From Eubacterium sp. (GTDB lineage Bacteria > Bacillota > Clostridia > Lachnospirales > Lachnospiraceae), in contig JALERM010000195.1 of NCBI GenBank assembly GCA_022764165.1, positions 1 to 64,000 of the forward strand: a stretch of DNA of 64,000 nt, written 5' to 3'. How positions within the stretch are numbered: position 1 is the first letter of the stretch; every line of letters starts with the position of its first letter. Positions 61,891-64,000 of the stretch are shown here, piece after piece. Made by a program: the position numbers and the translations under genes. The notes under the pieces were generated by a model. The model saw only the letters and a list, made by a program, of their open reading frames with translations. It ran no database searches and was not told the DNA's origin.

Positions 61891-61918
61891 TTGCGGAAAT
61901 TGATAAAATATGTATAAT
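61891..61918 (+). promoter_or_regulatory. Promoter of the ABC-F gene
   Basis: TTGCGG (61891-61896), 16 nt and TATAAT (61913-61918), about 35 nt before the ATG, divergent from the rex promoter. Confidence 0.6.
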
Positions 61919-61952
61919 AAAACCATGAAACTATCAGTATAGGAGGATTCTC

Positions 61953-63860
61953 ATGATTCTTTCATGTAATAATATAAATAAATCATTTGGTATCAACGAG
62001 GTTTTAAAAGATGCATCTTTTCATCTGGAGGAAAGAGAAAAAGCAGCTCTGATCGGACCTAACGGTGCCGGAAAGTCAACACTTCTGAAAATTATCGTAC
62101 AGGAAATGGCTCCTGACAGCGGAGATGTTATTATCGCAAGAGGAAAGTCCATCGGTTATCTGGCTCAGCATCAGGAACTGACAGGCGGACGCACCATTTA
62201 TGAGGAATTACTGGAAGTAAAACAGTATATTCTTGATATGGAAGATAAAATCCGGACGATGGAACAGCAGATGAAATCTTTATCCGGAAGAGAACTGGAT
62301 GCCCTTTTGGCTGACTATTCACGGCTGACTCATCAATTTGAACTGGAAAATGGATACGCCTGCCGTAGCGAGGTGACAGGTGTATTAAAGGGTCTGGGAT
62401 TTACAGAAGAAGAATTTACCAAACCGGTAGATACTCTTTCAGGCGGTCAGAAAACTCGGGTTGCGCTGGGTCGCCTGCTGCTTTCAGGACCTGATATCAT
62501 TCTTTTAGATGAGCCCACCAACCACCTGGACATGGATTCCATCGCCTGGCTGGAAACTTATCTGATGAATTACAAGGGGGCCGTATTCATCGTTTCCCAT
62601 GACCGTTATTTTCTGGACAAGGTTGTCACGAAAATTGTGGAGATCGACCGGGGTAACGTACGAATGTTTCAGGGTAATTATTCAGCATATGCTCAGAAAA
62701 AAGCCATGATTCGCGAAGCTGAATACAAGGCCTGGTTCAATCAGCAGCAGGAAATCAAGCATCAGGAAGAAGTAATTACCAAACTGAAATCATTCAACAG
62801 AGAAAAGTCCATTCGGCGGGCTGAAAGCCGTGAAAAAATGCTGGAAAAAATCGACGTACTGGAAAAACCTGTGGAAGAGAACCTGGAAATGAAATTAACA
62901 CTCACACCGCGGATTACCAGCGGCAATGATGTACTTACTGTCACAGGCCTGGCAAAATCATTTCCTCAACAGGAATTATTTTCTCATGTAGATTTTGCTG
63001 TAAAACGGGGAGAACGTGTTGCCATTATCGGGGCCAATGGAACGGGAAAGACAACTCTTCTGAAAATCATCAACGGACTGCTGGAGGCTGATGAAGGGGA
63101 AATCCTTCTGGGAACCAAAGTACAGATCGGGTACTATGATCAGGAACATCATGTTCTTGATATGAATAAAACGATTTTTGAAGAAATGTCAGACACCTAT
63201 CCCTATCTGACGAATACGGAAATCCGCAATGTTCTTGCAGCATTCTTATTTACAGGTGATGATGTATTCCAGCCCATTCATACGCTCAGCGGCGGCGAGC
63301 GGGGACGTGTATCACTGGCCAAACTGATGCTGTCTGAAGCCAATTTTCTGATTCTGGATGAGCCCACCAACCACCTGGATATAACCTCTAAGGAAATTCT
63401 GGAAAAAGCACTCAACAGCTATACCGGCACCTTGCTGTATGTATCTCATGACCGTTATTTCATCAATCAGACCGCCACAAGAATCCTGGACCTGACCAAC
63501 CAGGCCATGGTGAATTATATTGGAAATTATGATTACTATCTGGAAAAGAAAGAAGAACTGACCAAAATCTATGCACCGGAATCTGGCAATGTAGTTCCGG
63601 AAGAAACAGTATCTTCCACTAAACTTGACTGGAAACAGAAAAAAGAAGAACAGGCCCGTCAGCGAAAAAGAGAAAACGACCTGAAAAAAACAGAGGCAGA
63701 AATCGAAAAACTGGAGACAAGAGACCGGGAAATCGATGAAGAAATGAACAAACCGGAAATTGCAGTCAATGTATCCGAATGCGTTAGACTTTCCAAAGAA
63801 AAGGCAGAAATTATGGAAAAACTGGAAGCTTTATATGAAAAATGGGAAGAACTGGCATAG
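61953..63860 (+). CDS. ABC-F family ATPase (YdiF-type)
   Basis: The 635-aa soluble protein has two ABC ATPase domains. Domain 1 has GPNGAGKST near residue 37, LSGGQKTRVALGRLLL and LLDEPTNHLD. Domain 2 has GANGTGKTT, LSGGERGRVSLAKLML and LILDEPTNHLD. A linker between them carries the charged helical P-site tip region (about residues 250-300). A C-terminal coiled coil (about 560-635) is rich in K and E. ABC-F proteins bind the ribosomal E site, and YdiF types are housekeeping translation factors in Bacillus. Antibiotic resistance cannot be claimed. Start ATG follows AGGAGG. Confidence 0.92.
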   Translation: MILSCNNINKSFGINEVLKDASFHLEEREKAALIGPNGAGKSTLLKIIVQEMAPDSGDVIIARGKSIGYLAQHQELTGGRTIYEELLEVKQYILDMEDKIRTMEQQMKSLSGRELDALLADYSRLTHQFELENGYACRSEVTGVLKGLGFTEEEFTKPVDTLSGGQKTRVALGRLLLSGPDIILLDEPTNHLDMDSIAWLETYLMNYKGAVFIVSHDRYFLDKVVTKIVEIDRGNVRMFQGNYSAYAQKKAMIREAEYKAWFNQQQEIKHQEEVITKLKSFNREKSIRRAESREKMLEKIDVLEKPVEENLEMKLTLTPRITSGNDVLTVTGLAKSFPQQELFSHVDFAVKRGERVAIIGANGTGKTTLLKIINGLLEADEGEILLGTKVQIGYYDQEHHVLDMNKTIFEEMSDTYPYLTNTEIRNVLAAFLFTGDDVFQPIHTLSGGERGRVSLAKLMLSEANFLILDEPTNHLDITSKEILEKALNSYTGTLLYVSHDRYFINQTATRILDLTNQAMVNYIGNYDYYLEKKEELTKIYAPESGNVVPEETVSSTKLDWKQKKEEQARQRKRENDLKKTEAEIEKLETRDREIDEEMNKPEIAVNVSECVRLSKEKAEIMEKLEALYEKWEELA

Positions 63861-63868
63861 AGTAATTG

Positions 63869-63919
63869 AAAAAGATTTCCCCGGGGAGTTTGAAAAACTC
63901 CCCGGGGAAATCTTTTTTC
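63869..63919 (+). terminator. Terminator after the ABC-F gene
   Basis: A perfect 23-bp stem (63869-63891 with 63895-63917, 3-nt loop) with GC-rich centre is followed by a T-run on the plus strand. The opposite side is A-rich, so it can also stop the minus-strand gene ending at 63938. Confidence 0.92.
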
Positions 63920-63937
63920 GCCGGAGGTCTCTTGCAT

Positions 63938-64000
63938 TTATGCTTCCAGTGTTTTTCTGATTTCCTGAATAAATTCACGGCTGTTAAGCACCACAGGATT
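63938..64000 (-). CDS. Partial CDS, C-terminus of an unidentified minus-strand gene
   Basis: The minus strand from the window edge reads in frame for 20 residues to a TAA at 63938-63940, ending SREFIQEIRKTLEA. The position before the shared terminator supports a real 3' end. The fragment is too short to assign a family. Confidence 0.5.
   Translation of the reverse strand, partial: NPVVLNSREFIQEIRKTLEA

Noticed and set aside
1-64000. tRNA, rRNA, CRISPR arrays and prophage genes
   Set aside because: I saw no tRNA T-loop/acceptor pattern, no rRNA stretch, no regularly spaced direct repeats and no phage structural genes while reading the window.

Overview
The window looks like a stretch of chromosome from an endospore-forming, low-to-moderate GC Firmicute of the class Clostridia, most probably Lachnospiraceae. 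The evidence is the gene families (YqfC/YqfD, PdaA and BofC-like sporulation proteins, NfnAB, Rex, SepF, a MreBCD/MinDE cell-shape cluster), the strong AGGAGG-type ribosome binding sites and the frequent TTG/GTG starts. Almost all genes lie on the minus strand. The plus-strand exceptions are a TtcA-like gene (372), a DUF378 gene (7545), a PdaA-like deacetylase (41512) and an ABC-F ATPase (61953). I saw no rRNA, tRNA, CRISPR array, prophage or intact transposon, so this is mostly core genome.

Layout, following minus-strand transcription from right to left. (a) 63.9-56.5 kb: partial gene at the edge, ABC-F ATPase (+), rex, nnrDE-alr-mazF, then corC-yebC. (b) 55.7-50.4 kb: TepA-like ClpP, uppP, ftsK, and a zinc-ribbon/TPR protein. 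(c) 50.2-47.9 kb: nfnAB, the electron-bifurcating ferredoxin:NADP oxidoreductase. (d) 47.8-42.8 kb: DUF975 protein, rlmH, an unknown membrane protein, HAD phosphatase, DsbA-like protein, M42 aminopeptidase, and a Nif11-like small protein. This ends at a 428-bp gene-free interval holding two inverted copies of a structured element. (e) 42.4-39.8 kb: pdaA (+), cysK-like gene and DUF2284. (f) 39.8-32.4 kb: yqfC-yqfD-phoH-ybeY-DUF3048-bofC-like-proB-DUF896-fau, then an M14 carboxypeptidase homologue that has lost both zinc histidines. (g) 32.2-18.2 kb: beta-CASP ribonuclease, then miaB-mutS-mutL-miaA-methionine-gamma-lyase-like-two flavoproteins. (h) 18.1-8.4 kb: radC-mreB-mreC-mreD-mrdA-minD-minE-rodA-mgsA-dac, nearly the whole elongation and division-site machinery in one apparent operon. 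(i) 8.3-1.3 kb: P-loop protein, DUF378 (+), HlyD-like-yggS-sepF, aroB-lspA-rluD and a cytidylate-kinase-like gene. (j) 1.3-0 kb: a chain of hairpins, the TtcA-like gene (+), and a long inverted repeat resembling an IS200/IS605 end.

The genes combine tRNA/rRNA modification (TtcA-like, RluD, MiaA, MiaB, RlmH, YbeY), envelope and shape control (MreBCD, PBP2, RodA, DacA, UppP, Alr, SepF, MinDE), DNA repair and segregation (MutS, MutL, RadC-like, FtsK) and redox metabolism (Rex, NfnAB). The observations most worth following are three. First, the paired, diverged, inverted RNA-like elements at 42393-42782 beside a Nif11-like gene. Second, the M14 pseudoenzyme whose ribosome binding site is buried in a hairpin overlapped by a 24-codon coupled ORF. 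Third, three related modules in the C-terminal half of the beta-CASP ribonuclease.
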